DNA of 64,000 bases from Diphasiastrum complanatum (Eukaryota > Streptophyta > Lycopodiopsida > Lycopodiales > Lycopodiaceae), in the NCBI GenBank assembly GCA_029204225.1, contig CM055096.1:1480359-1544358 (forward strand), in the 5' to 3' direction. The position numbers and the translations under genes were made by a program. Below the pieces are notes generated by a model. That model was not told where the DNA came from. It saw nothing but the letters and a program-made list of their open reading frames with translations, and did no database searches. Positions 30,581-42,095 of the stretch are shown here, one piece after another (the first letter of the stretch is position 1; the number at the start of each line of letters is the position of its first letter).

Positions 30581-31180
30581 ATGGGCCTCGCCCTCCACGC
30601 CTACGCCATGTGGGATGAGAATAAATCTTTTTTTCACATATTGTACCAAGGTACCATGTATCGAGTGTGGGTTAACTCTCACTCCCTGGTTGCCATCGAA
30701 ATTATTTTTGGTGATAGACCCAAGCCAACTCACCATTGTGCACCAATCCTCATCAGACCCTATATGACTTTTCTTGCTCCTAAATCCGTTCTAAAGACTA
30801 ACAATGGTTATTTGATAGAGGCTATCAATAACCCCACCATCCAAGTCGCTGCTCACCTATTGAGCAACTTCTTAGTTGTATCAAGTTTGCGAAAGGATTG
30901 CATTCAGTCCATCCTCCTCAGCCAAATTGTGAAATCCTATAGTGAATTCCCTAGCCCCTCATTTGTTCCCTATGATTGGTACTCCTTCATTAGTAATGAA
31001 TTGTCCCTTGCCGTAAAACCCTTAGATTGCATCAAACTTACACATGCTACTTCAATGCATCAACTCAAATTCAAGCCTATCATATTATTAAAGCTTCAAG
31101 ATGTGCACATGCTATCTCATTATTCAAACATGCTATCAAACAATCCTAAGAATGAACATACGTTCTCTTTAACAATTTAA
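30581..31180 (+). pseudogene. Extra ORF family, N-terminal domain, copy B1 (199 aa open)
   Basis: The frame reads YAMWDENKSFFHILYQGTMYRVWV, GYLIEAINNPTIQVAAHLL, SNFLVVSSLRKDCIQSILL and FVPYDWYSFISNELSLAVK. It aligns block by block with the minus-strand copy C at 60.4-60.9 kb (FNTWKEEKSKFYITFQGATHKV, DDYLLEAI, LLNNFLMVGNLRKDRI, EPYNWFKTVSGEL). The pattern of a nucleic-acid-element 'plant transposon protein' domain (Pfam PF20167-like) comes to mind but is not established. The conserved downstream linker and coiled coil are not found here; related sequence in the opposite orientation lies at 32.6-33.7 kb. It is open, but the start is not supported by a promoter or LTR. Confidence 0.55.
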
Positions 31181-32107
31181 GACTAATTCAAAGTGAACTA
31201 TACATGTTATTCAACCTCGCAAAATGTACACATAACATGATAAGCAAACATACTTATAGAGAAAACTTGAACATACCTTACAGACTAGTAGAGACTCCTC
31301 CTACTTCAGCTACTTCCAAAATTTAGAGGGGCTAAAAAAAGGGTAGTCATCAAGCAATAAAGTCATCCCAGTTCATGAGCCTATGAGTGCTCCTTAATAA
31401 ATCAAGAGTTGCACAAATTGTGTGGGCATGTTCTATTATCTTTTAAGGTGATGAAATTGTTGGTTCTTGAGATATTCAGAAGTCCATGGTGTATAGTAGA
31501 ACCTTTTTTTTGGTGTGGTGAACAACAAACAACATATAGAAAAGTACGTGTGGTCTTCATAATGTTTGCAAATCAAGTTTTAAATTAGAGTCTAGCAAGT
31601 CATGATTAGCTACAGTTTGCTCTTTAGAAATCAATAAATAGGCAATATTTGGCATGAAACATGCATTGGAATAGGGCCAAATTGTCATTAAATGTTTAAT
31701 AGGAGGTCATCGGTTCATAGATTAGTAAATGGAGAGTTTTGGCAAAAAATGGGATGCTAAAAGTGGGCCATATGTGCGACAAGAGTTGCTTTTGACAATC
31801 ATAGCATGTAAAAATAGTAGGATCAATATAGGAGCCATCATGTTGACAATATGTGAAGGTTTCACACGTGTGAAGACCTGCCCAAGACCCACAATGAACT
31901 TCTAAGGTAATTTGTCATTGCACATAGATCTATCACATAGATTGCATCCTACAATCTTCCTAGATGGATTCTAAGGCAAGAGCACAATTTCATGCATAAT
32001 GAATCTACATTCAATTCGCACTCAAAGATTCGATGCTTAGTTGATAGTTTAGATGCTTTTCTAAAGCGAACCCACTTTAACACTCCTCCTAACATTAACA
32101 TCCAAGA
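31181..32107. other. No gene; contains a perfect TTCACACGTGTGAA palindrome
   Basis: AT-rich sequence with no long frame. The 14-bp palindrome is at 31861-31874 and recurs in other LTR-linked places of the window. Confidence 0.45.
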
Positions 32108-32560
32108 ATGAGGGTGAAAAGAGGCGAAAGAGAGAGAGTTAGAGGGAGGTTAGCTCATGTGCTCATCATAACATACAAATGGAAAAACTTTTAACTATTA
32201 GAAAGCAAGCACTATGGCAAATGGAAATCAATAAGCAAAGACAATGAAAAGCAAGAGCATGCAACAATAGCACGAGGATGCTTGGCTATCCAATTTGGTA
32301 GAGTCTCCTCCTCTCAATTAGCATGTAAAATGGTGTACAATAGTGCCTTTTATCTTTGGGGTGGCCCTTGCCCCTCGCTTCCTATTGGGTACTTGCAAGA
32401 AGGCGGGATTGAGATCCACACCCTTCAAAAGAAACACAAACTAATCTATGGTGCACAAAGAAGCACACCCCACCTACCCCCATTTGGCTTATGACTAATC
32501 ACAAACTTAGAAACTTAAGTTAAACTTAAACTTTGGCCTTCTAATATTATTTTAATTAAT
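32108..32560 (-). repeat. LTR-like repeat, family L, copy 1
   Basis: It shares an ordered set of blocks with 37549-38210 and 57192-57995: a GAGAGAGTTAGAGGGAGG-like run, a GAGGATGCTTGGCTA part, the GTGTACAATAGTGCC segment, CCCTTGCCCCTC with CCTATTGGG, and a final TTTGGCC...TTTTAATT. On the minus strand GATAAAAGGCAC is a plausible TATA box. The CGCGTAGTA end present in the other two copies is absent. Confidence 0.55.
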
Positions 32561-33732
32561 TCTACTTGGTAGTTGTTGAGCGTTTTGGCGGTATACGTTC
32601 ACCTGCTGCGTTAATAAAACCATCTCGGCTTGACTGAGAGGACGGTTGGCAGGAATTGATTGAGCTAGCCAGGCGGCCTTTTCCTCTGGTAGGGTCTACA
32701 CCTCTACTCCCAAGCATTGATTTTCAGTTTCAAATAGTAGTAGCTGGGCCTGGAGTGGGGCGAGGCGTTGCGTTGCTTGTTGTTGGATCTCCTGGACTAT
32801 TGCTTGGGCATCCTTTGCTGATTTCAATAGATCTTTAATGTACCTTTGGAGATCGTTTTCGTGTTTTTATAGCTTCAGTATCTCTTTCTTCTTTGTTTGC
32901 TCGTGCTGTAGGGCTATCTGTAGGCCTGGTTGGAGCTGGGTGATTTCTGCTCGCAGTTTTGTCTTATTGGTAGTCAGTTTCACTAACCGACCATCCAATG
33001 AAGCTTTGGTTGTTACCATCCCCTGGACAAAGGTTCCCAAGAACTGATATGCTGACGTGAGATCCGTAGGCACGATTGGTAGGGTTCTGCTCGTAGGGGC
33101 TTGGTGAGATGTCACCCGAATGACGTGCACTTCATTGTCGTCATCCTCTATGAGTTTTTTGTGTTCTACCATGCCCTCTGGTGTGGTGGAATTAGCATGG
33201 TTAGGCGATGGCACATACTTTGTTAACTCGAATGCTTCATCAGACAATGGTCGCCCTCAACAAGTTGATGAGATGAATTTGGAGGGGGCGTGAGAGGTGT
33301 GGCGAAAGTGTGTACAGGTGGTGGAATAAGTTGTTCGAAGGAAGGAATAATAGGAACTGTAGAAAACTGAAGGGTGGTATCAAGGATGGATGGAGAGTGT
33401 GGAGATGTGAAGTTAATCTGGTTGAGCCAAGAGAGAGTGTCAAGAGAGAACCGAGAGGATTAATGCTGAGAAGTGGAGTGGAAACAGATGCATGGGTGGC
33501 AGGAGGGCTAGCTGAGGTTTACATTTGCTGGCCGGTGAATTAGTTGTAGCAGAATGGGTAGAGGTAGTTGCAATGGTAGGGAGAACAAGGTTGGTGTATG
33601 GAATGTTGGTGGAGAGTATGTTAGAATGATTGAAACCCTGGACCTTCTGTTCAAGGAGTGTGTAGATGAGGTTGCAGAGAAGAGGTCATGTGGCGACTCT
33701 TTTTGGTCACAGACGTGACGTGTTTGAAACAT
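32555..33732 (-). pseudogene. Extra ORF family, linker and coiled-coil part, copy B2
   Basis: The minus strand has a Ser/Pro/Leu-rich start (33732 to about 33240, frameshifted). It then has MSDEAFELTKYVPSPNHANS, TLPIVPTDLTSAYQFLGTFV, and a Lys/Gln/Leu coiled coil (LRAEITQLQPGLQIALQHEQ, then after a stop QEIQQQATQRLAPLQAQLLL), ending VNVYRQNAQQLPSRIN at about 32555 beside the family L repeat. The linker-coiled-coil junction (LGTFVQGMVTTKASLDGR) parallels LTQVIQSMLDKKKKW of copy C and LPQQLHQMLNERA of copy A. The N- and C-terminal domains are missing. Confidence 0.5.
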
Positions 33733-33736
33733 TAGG

Positions 33737-34167
33737 GGGGGACTATTCTTATGATGGCTAAATCAGGCCATGTGAGTGAAGAATCACCTCATGAAGTTAG
33801 CAAATGAACTCTTTTCAACAATGGTCAATACCTTGATTGTGTAATACCTACACATGTTGTAATCTTTGTCCTCACTAGGCTAATGAGCAAGTGCACACCT
33901 AACAACGTATTGAAAGTGTCATCATGTATGTGAAATGGTTTTTTCCAATTAGAAGGTTCAAGAATAGATGAAAAGCAATATGAACGAGACCAAGGTTCAT
34001 GCACTAAGGTGAACAAAATCTAGCACACTCTGGGGCATCATATGTCTTTCAAGCAAGGATGTTGAAATAATAGAGTGAACTCGAAATAGGACAACAGACT
34101 CCACACCTTATGGAGTCTACCTACCCAAGCTAGTGCCATCAACAACATCATGCATTTTTTGGGAAGA
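33737..34167 (+). repeat. Left arm of a large inverted repeat
   Basis: Starts GGGGGACTATTCTTATGATGG and ends GCATTTTTTGGGAAG. It matches the reverse complement of 37143-37548 at about 95 percent by eye, except for an extra 24-bp piece near 33875-33905. The spacer is 2975 bp. Confidence 0.92.
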
Positions 34168-37142
34168 AATTCCTTATTTCTTTGTGTGCCCAAAAATAAG
34201 TCCATGTGCATTTGTTTGAAGTGAATTTGTTACCCTTTGCGGTAGGTGAATATATCACATCCTTCTTGATGAAGGCCATCACTCAACATGGCCAATGAGA
34301 ATGTTTATGCTTGCTCAAAACCCAACTAAAAAGCATAGATGTTGGACAAAATGCAGCATTAAAAGATTTGGGGATCTTCCCTTGCCTGTTTCATGATTTA
34401 TTTCTTCTTACAATGACCAATGTCAACGGTTTTGTGTGATCTACAATAGCTTAACGCATGAAAGTGGAGTGATCTAAGATGTGAAGCTGCAGCTCGGAAA
34501 GCCGTTTCTTAAAAAACTAGAGTTTACAAGATAATGGATTCAATGAATGGCTGACAAAATTCAAACTCTGCTAACAGGAAGTTTAGTAGGGTAGTACATA
34601 AACGTCAGCTGGCCTGGATGGATGGATGAATTCTTTTGCTTATGTCGTGCTGTCCTTGCTCCGTATTGCAAGAGACAGTTGACAAAGACCAGTGATGGTG
34701 ATTATGGCCCAGGGGGCCAGGGCAAATCACTTTGCAGGAACTGTGTGTAGCATATCAGCTTGGTCTTTGAATGGGCCGTATATAGGGAATCGGGAGGGAG
34801 GGACCTGCTCTTGCTTAATAATGCTTTTCAAGTTTCGACATATATGCCTACAGTCATGGTCCTTGAATCGGCCGTAACTGGCCTGCCCTTGCAAGTTGTC
34901 AGCTTGCTTAAAGAAGAAGGCGACATCATATCAGAGCGCTCATAAAAAAGTTTCAAACAAATTTTTTTCAAAAACTCGTAAGGTTTTCGTAAGATCGTTA
35001 AATGGGCAGAATAAAACCTTAAACCTTGAAATTTATAACTAAAACTAGTTGACTAAAAAGCTTACGAATCTTAAAATGAAATTATAAATTGTAAATTTCA
35101 ACAATTGTCCTTGTTTGTATTTGTCTATTTTTTAAGATCACTGCATCATATGATCGTCTGTCAGCATATGATCGTACGTGACAGAAAGTAAACTTGAACA
35201 TAAAGGTCGTAGGTAGTTGATGTTGAGAGGGCTATTCCCCATATACTCCATCTAAGTACAAGATTAGACATAGGAATGCCCTGATTAAAGTTGGCGCGGC
35301 TTGAACAATTCTCTAGTTTTGACTATAATAGCGTAGGATAGAGCTTATTCACTTGCCATTTGGTTTAATCTTCCAGGGAATAGCCTTATGAACTACTTCT
35401 CTGTAGCGATTTTATACATCTAACATAATGATCCTTATCTAAACATCATCATCGAGAATGCAATTTCTGCTTACTAAAATTGCGTTTCATCTTATCAAAT
35501 TCAATTTAAGCTATCAACAAATTCATGTTTGCTTTGTGATGTTTAGGCTGCAGTTGTTCAGTTGCTCTAATTCTATTATCTGGTACACTATATTTGACTG
35601 CTCAATCTTCATATCTACAGCTGGGGTAAATTAATTCCTCATTCTTTTGCATACGCTCATGATGCGACTCTGCATAGTACAAGCAGATTAGTCTCCGTCC
35701 GATTGGACGATGGGTTTGTCACCCTCATACTTTAGAGCATTTATGCAGTCGACTTTCCATTGTTTTGTCTTTTCTTGCAATTTTATGTGTTTCCTTTGAA
35801 GACAAAACTGCCAAACATAAACAAATTATATACGTGGCATATTTGGGCTCCAATCGGTGCAAACTTCTTGATCTTCATAGTCCGCTGAAAAGGATTTGAA
35901 TGCAAAATGTCCGACATTAATGCCCTCCTCTTTCATGATATAATTCATACTAATAATTGACCTATAACATATCCATCCATGCTAAAAATAAACCATACTT
36001 AGATAGGCCCAACAGTCCTTAATCTTTGACATCAAATAATTTATAGTCTTTTGTCGAAATAAAATAATTTTCATAGAAGTGATTTGCTGCATTTAGGCAC
36101 TTGGAACTATTTTAGAGTTTGAAAGTCCCAAAAATTTGTTGCATACCAAGATTGAAAGATCAACCTTCAAGAGGTCTATTGATTTGCATTATGCCACAAT
36201 GTCTGAGAAAATTGTGAACAATAGTTTGAATCACAATTGATATTCAAACTAGCACGAATGATAGTAGAGCTCTCAACCATGTTTGCAAGCATGAGAGAAC
36301 GTCGATTATGAGAGGTTTCATGACACCAATTGCAACATTGTGCAAAATTGTACCAGGCAGCAAATCATAGTAATCTTCGATTTGTTATAGTGGGCTCTCT
36401 ATATGCTAACATAAGTGGCATAGTCCCTTCAATTAACAAGCAAAAAGAAGTACATGCCTTAATGGATAACGACTCTGTAGATTTGGATTTGTGACATGGA
36501 TAAATAAGATACCTCGATATGAGACTCCTTAATGTTCTTGGCACAAATATTGAGGTGTATTAAAAATTGTACGATGCTTATGATGCATAACTATGATTAT
36601 AATAAATTTGGGTTAACTGATCTCACATGACAAAATCTGAGAAAGCAACAAAGAATTTGAATATTTAGAAAATTCATCAAAATTCGAACAAAAACCACAT
36701 AGTCGAGTTCGAAGTCATCGAAAGATGTGCAGAATTTTGACAAAGCTTTCAAACAAATGCGGCTTAACGACAAAAAGCCACCATCCCTTGAACACAAGCC
36801 ACTGTACAAGGCCAAAACATTTGAGTGGAAGGCCAAGAGTGACAAATGAGGAATTAAAACCGAACTGATGACCTCCCACAAAGCGCAAGCTAAAATATGA
36901 AAGGATGTCATTGAAGAGCCCAAACCCTTGCATGACATGCCACAGTACTTCAAGGATTACGAAATGGATGAGGTGGTAGTAGTCATGCCCAGAGCAAAGA
37001 GAGAAGCAACAGAATATACCTCCGCTGGGGCCGTTGTTTATGAAGGTACTACCTACACCAAAGAGCTAAATTTAGTCGAAGAAGGAGAGGATAGTCGCAA
37101 AGTGCTTCTAGGAGAAGACATTGAAGGAAGTGAGCTACAAGT
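34168..37142. other. Spacer of the inverted repeat, mostly non-coding
   Basis: No transposase, pol or known gene is seen. At about 34755-34880 two related words (GGTCTTTGAATGGGCCGTA and GGTCCTTGAATCGGCCGTAA) repeat. The right end (36700-37142) carries a quasi-open plus-strand frame rich in Lys and Glu. Confidence 0.5.
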
Positions 37143-37161
37143 CTTCCCAAAAAATGCATGA
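36700..37161 (+). pseudogene. Lys/Glu-rich frame remnant, possible gypsy linker
   Basis: One plus frame, interrupted by two stops, runs KPPSLEHKPLYKAKTFEWK, EEPKPLHDMPQYFKDYEMDE, then open VVVVMPRAKREATEYTSAG, KELNLVEEGEDSRKVLLGED, ending at 37161 just inside the right arm. Composition and order resemble the protease-RT linker of gypsy elements, but no diagnostic motif is present. The open 77-codon end may be chance. Confidence 0.25.
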
Positions 37162-37548
37162 TGTTGTTGATGGCACTAGCTTGGGTAGGTAGACTCCATA
37201 AGGTGTGGAGTCTGTTGTCCTATTTCGAGTTCACTCTATTATGTCAACATCCTTGCTTGAAGGACATATGATGCCCCAGAGTGTGCTAGATTTTGTTCAC
37301 CTTAGTGCATGAACCTTGGTCTCGTTCATATTGCTTTTCATCTATTCTTGAACATTCTAATTGGAAAAAACCATTTCACATACATGATGACACTTTCAAT
37401 ATGTGCCTAGTGAGCACAAAGATTACAACATGTGTAGGTATAACACAATCAAGGTACTGACCATTGTTGAAAAGAGTTCACTTGCTAACTTCATGAGTTG
37501 ATTCTTCATTCACATGGCCTGATTTAGCCATCATAAGAATAGTCCCCC
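37143..37548 (-). repeat. Right arm of the large inverted repeat
   Basis: Reverse complement of 33737-34167; ends ATAAGAATAGTCCCCC immediately before the family L repeat that starts TGTAGGGTCG. It lacks the 24-bp piece of the left arm. Confidence 0.92.
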
Positions 37549-38210
37549 TGTAGGGTCGAAGATCTCGCGTAGTATAGCCCTCCCGCCTGTCAACAAGGGT
37601 TAGATCACTGGATAGGTACCTAACTATGCATAGATACTATTTTTAGTTAGTTTCCTACTTTCTCCCTTAACTCTACTCCTCTACACTAACATTCATCATG
37701 ATGGTAGGTGAAAGGAAGGGGATGATTAGATAAGATGGAGGGAAAAGAAGATAGAAGAGAGAGATAGAGGGAGGGTAGAGGTTAGCTCAAATGCACATTG
37801 TACTTGCTAAAGGAGAAACATAAACTATTGAAACCAAAAAGCATGAACTTGAAAGCAATAGAAAACAACAAGAGCAATAGCAAGCATTGAATTGCAAATG
37901 AGGATGCTTCTCTTCCAAAATTGGTACAGTTTCCTCCTTCTCATTAAGCATGAAAATAGTGTACAAATGGTGCCTTTTTATAAAATGGGGAAGGCCCTTG
38001 TCCCTCAATCCTATTGGCTAATATTCACAATGATCCTATCCATTCATCTTGGACCCAACTTGATCCCAAGGGTCCACAAAAAGTACATTGGTAATTCCAA
38101 GATTCACGTGAGTCCCAATTTGGACCCAACTCTAAAAAATAACCTCTAAGTTTAAAAATGACTTTGGGCCTCTAGTTTTATTTTAATTCCAAGGCCCAAG
38201 TCAAGTTTAT
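37549..38210 (-). repeat. LTR-like repeat, family L, copy 2
   Basis: Starts TGTAGGGTCGAAGATCTCGCG (plus-strand reading) and shares the CTGTCAACAAGGGTTAG, GTACCTAACTATGCATAGAT, ACATTCATCAT and CCCTTGTCCCTCAATCCTA blocks with copy 3. A TATA-like TTTATAAAAAGG on the minus strand (about 37977-37988) suggests a minus-strand LTR. No flanking coding partner was found, so it may be a solo LTR. Confidence 0.55.
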
Positions 38211-39039
38211 TTTATTTACAGTAAGTACTAATTTTTGTATTCATACTAATGTGGTTTGTATTTCGACGTCAATTTTATTTAATAAATACAATCAAGCATT
38301 AGATAATAATGTAGTTTGTTTGCTTGTGTTCATGCAGACTGGATGTCACGATGATGACGAGTAGATTAGGTTTATAAGTTATAGTTGATGTTAGATCTAG
38401 AAAGACTCGTGCGACATTAAAGCTCCAATTTTGTAATACATTAATTTATACTAATGAAAATATTATTATTGCAAATGATCGTGCCATATTGCCATTGCTT
38501 TTATATGTGCAATGTTTTGTTTTTTCAAAAATTGCAATGTCAAATTTAGGGATGTGGATTGACGTAATAATCAACTAAGAAATGTCAGATTTCAAAACAA
38601 CAATCAATATTATATCTAAAAACCTAAATGAAATTTATGATGTGCACAAAGCATATTGAACATGAAGTAATGCAATAAAATATTGCCATGAAGTAATGCA
38701 TGAAGTATTGTCATTCATAATGAACATGAAGTAATGCAATAAAATATAAAATGAAAAGTAGTTTAAGAATGAAAAGTACCTCATGCTGCGACGTCCAGGT
38801 TAGCACCTGTGGCTGTCACCGGAATTTGGTTCTGTGGTGTCCGGCATGTCGTGCATGTCGGACTACGACATATTTTAAAGTCGTCGGATTCTGACGACCT
38901 TATAGCGACGTGTTTTTCCGACGTCCGCGATGAATTAAAAAAAAATTAAACCCGCGATTCACAGCACAAAACACGTCGCAAATCGCGGCGGGTGTTGTTG
39001 TGCGTCTACAATGGGCTTTCGACTGATCTCCAACAAAGG
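38211..39039. other. AT-rich repeats followed by a CGACG-rich block
   Basis: The word GAACATGAAGTAATGCAATAAAATAT-like (26 bp) occurs near 38657 and 38719, with intermediate partial copies. From about 38790 to 39000 the composition changes sharply, to repeated GTCGG, TCTGACGACC, CCGACGTCCGCG and CGTCGCAAATCGCG words. This looks like the subterminal repeats of CACTA-type DNA transposons, but no CACTA terminus or target duplication could be fixed. Confidence 0.35.
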
Positions 39040-40090
39040 GTAACCAATCCTATCATAATTTCAAAGTTCAGATGTTAAGTTTAATAATTTGAAGTCGTTG
39101 AAGACTTGGCCATTTTCAAGGACTTCCACGAAATTAGCATTTAGAACAAGTCTACAAAAATACATTACTTTCGTGGCAGTCTGCAAAATACTCTAAGTGT
39201 CGCGACAGTCTGCAAAAATGAACTATGTTTTCAACAACTTCGGCTTTTTTGCATTTCCCCGAAATGTGACACTTGCATAGTTCAAAAGTATAACTTGTGT
39301 AGTTCAAAAGTTTAACTATTTTTAATACCTTCGGCTTTTTTGCATTTTCTCAAAAAATGCGAAGAGAGAGAAAATTCTCGAAGGTCATCTATTTTCATAA
39401 GTTAAACTGTTTCAAGGGCACCTTCGTCTTTTTAAAGGCACATCGACTTTTTCGCAAAATCTCGAAGAGAGAGAAAATGCCGAAGGTCATCTATTTTGAA
39501 CGAGGAACGTTCCCAGTCACTTCACGAAATTTGCGAAGTGAGAGAAAATCAATTCACGTAAAATGCGAAGTGGGAGAATTTGCGACATCCTCATCCGCGT
39601 CAACGTTCTTGATTTGTTGACCGTATATATACTGTGTACAGTTGTCACAAAAGCCATATACTTCCAAGTACAACGGCTTTCCTAATTAGGTGACAAGCAT
39701 TCAATGTAATTAATACACGGATGAAATCTATAAATAGATCATCCAAGCATAGATTAGTGGTTGCTCTGTCCATGAGACACATTATTTGAGCCTCCCAATT
39801 ACGCTGTCAATTTTGGTTGTAATTGCTATTTTGTATTGTGCTTCAGTGTAATATAGCAGCAGCTTGCTTTTATCTGTGTACAACGTAGATGAATGCTTGT
39901 TGTGATTGAATGCACTTTCATTGCTATTTGATTGCGCTTTTTTACTCACTCTGATCAGAACATGGACGTCTACGACTCCTCAGTTTCTGATTAGGTGATG
40001 GTTGTCTTTGACGCCTGAGGAACTCACGATATCATACTACCCTTCCATTTATTTCAGAGCTATACTTCACATTGAATCTGATTTTAGTAG
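39040..40090 (+). repeat. LTR-like block with CTTCGGCTTTTTTGC repeats and TATA box
   Basis: Words such as CTTCGGCTTTTTTGCATTT, GCGAAGAGAGAGAAAAT and CCGAAGGTCATCTATTTT recur two or three times up to 39560. CTATAAATAGATC at 39729-39741 is a good TATA box, followed by leader-like sequence. The part at about 39379-39437 is nearly identical to the right edge of the window (63939-64000). The ends were not defined. Confidence 0.45.
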
Positions 40091-40295
40091 CACCACACAC
40101 AAACCATCTCTAATCTCTTCGGTGGACTATACTCTTATTTTAGAGTATGAATTAATTTTTAAGATCTTGTTGGACAATTAGAACACTTAAAACTGTGATT
40201 ACATTTAGCATAAGTTGTCTATTAGATTGTTTTTGCACCTAGCAGCCGATTAGAATAGGAGAGCTATTCCGCAATATTTCTTCTCTCTTCTCCGT

Positions 40296-40560
40296 TTGCA
40301 TTTTTCTATTTTCCTTGCCCCATCAGATGATTCATCCAATATCCATACACTTCATGGATATACAGATGCAAATTGGGTGAGTGATGTCGACACCAAAAGA
40401 TTGACTTCTGGACTTGTCTTCCTATTCAATAATGGTCCAATATCTTGGAATAGTCGAAAACAAACCTCCATTGCAATGTCATCTACAAAATCTGAGTATA
40501 TTGTAGCCTCTCAGGCTACTAAAGAGACAATTTGGTTAAGAAATCTTACAGGAGATCAGC
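40296..40560 (+). pseudogene. Copia RNase H fragment
   Basis: The frame reads LHGYTDANWVSDVDTKRLTSG, FLFNNGPISWNSRKQTSIAM, SSTKSEYIVASQATKETIWL, covering two of the RNase H catalytic acidic residues (Asp in YTDAN, Glu in KSEY). It breaks off after WLRNL. It is more distant from the complete copia of this window than the 46-50 kb pieces, so it comes from another copia lineage. Confidence 0.85.
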
Positions 40561-40563
40561 ACT

Positions 40564-41370
40564 GTGTTTGTTTACTCTATTCATATGGTAACAGACATTG
40601 ATTTCCAAGTTACTCTGTGGACCAACACATTCACTATCAATGAAGTTGTGTTCTTTGAAGTCCTTGGACTTCTTACCAATGGCTCTGCCAATTCAACGTC
40701 CAAGGACTCCATTGATGAAGCGACATATTTTTTGTCAAACTGCTATGTACCAAGCAAAGGGTACAAAATCACAATGGTAAAGGATGTGCAGATGAAGTTC
40801 TTTCCCAAATATGCCAACCAGGTGTTGTTCATCACTGATGCTAATGCTACCATCTCAACTCAAAATTTTGGATATCTGGTGGATGCACTGGCAGGACAAC
40901 CAGTATGCTTTAGCACTATTGCCTACAAAGCATTTCTACATTGGGTTCAGCACAAGAAGTTTGCTGCAGTGGGAGCACACATCTCACGACTGTGTGACCA
41001 TTTTGGCATCCTGACAGAAATAGAGCAAGGTGTATTGGCAGGAAGGATGCTGATGACCACGAAGATTCATTTATTGAACCTCTTGCAGAGCACCTCAGTT
41101 CCACAAGACCAGCTAGCAACTATTGTAGCTATGGATGTAGACACAGTAGCAGTCCAGAAGGACTCTGTTTTGGATGCTACTGTGTGGATTATACCTTAGC
41201 CCTCTGCTATAGTCGACACTTTGGCAGTCGTCCCTATCACGGATGGGTCTTCTCAGAAGACAAAGATCCTTGCATCAATGCAAACTTGCATAGAAGCCTA
41301 CGAGAGTTACTTCCCAACAAATTTTGAAAAAATAGAGAAAAACACAAAAAGATTCAAAAATTTCTTGTAA
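40564..41370 (+). pseudogene. Unknown ORF, 211 aa plus 57 aa beyond one stop
   Basis: An open frame runs 40564-41199. The same frame continues, after a single TAG, to 41370 (PSAIVDTLAVVPITDGSSQK, ESYFPTNFEKIEKNTKRFK). Blocks include WTNTFTINEVVFFEVLGLL, YLVDALAGQPVCFSTIAYKA and GAHISRLCDHFGILTEIE, all of mixed alpha/beta character and without catalytic motifs. The ending resembles N-terminal domains of the extra-ORF family (a Tyr/Trp block, then a basic segment, then a hydrophobic helix before HFGI). This is suggestive only. It lies 0.7 kb upstream of a gypsy gag in the same orientation, where Ogre-type elements carry an additional ORF. Confidence 0.45.
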
Positions 41371-42095
41371 AAATTTTTAAAAAAAAATTTGAAACTACAA
41401 ACTAACCTTCGCAGAGCCTCCTGAAGCTACATTTCCTTGTGAAAAGCATGTAGATAATCCTACAAGAGTTAGTTCCCAGAAAAAATGCCTCTGCGAGAGA
41501 TCCCAAGGTTAAAAAAGACAAAAAAACGAAGGCAGAACCCTCTTAGACAACAAAATTTTCAGTTCCTATGGTAAGTAACCTTCGTATAGAATTATGAAGC
41601 TCCATCTCATTGAGATAGTGACACATAAGAGCCTGCGAGAGTTTATATTATTCCAGTAAGTTGAAAAGTGGTTTTAAGTGCCTAAAGAGTAATAAAATAA
41701 TCAAAACCAAAAAACATTTGCAAAAGTAACCTTCGCAAACCATTCTATTGTTTCCAAAATATCATTTTCCATCATTGGTGAATCTATGAGGGCCCTTTTG
41801 AGATATTGGTAAAGATCTGAGCCAAAAGTGTTCAAGAAACCTCGGAAAATAGTGAAATATTCATCCTCTGTGAGAGTTACTCTCACAATCTTCTTTAGAG
41901 TTAGATCTGTCTATTGTGAAAATCTCAGACCAATCAGAGAAAAGAGTAAAAAGTTATCAAGAAAAAACCACCATAGCCTGGACTAAAATCACACTGTTAG
42001 CCATCAAAACTGAATAGATCCTTGAAGATCCAGACTTAATTCCACAAATCCAACAACAACCTTGGTCTCTACCATCGAATGAATATGAGATCAGG
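41371..42095. other. Leader-like region with CTCGCA/TGCGAG words
   Basis: There is no gene. CCTTCGCAGAG, CCTCTGCGAGAGA, AGCCTGCGAGAGTTT and ACCTTCGCAAACC recur. The segment around 41590-41620 (AGCTCCATCTCATTGAGA) matches 56530-56560 and 56705-56725 in inverted orientation. Confidence 0.5.
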
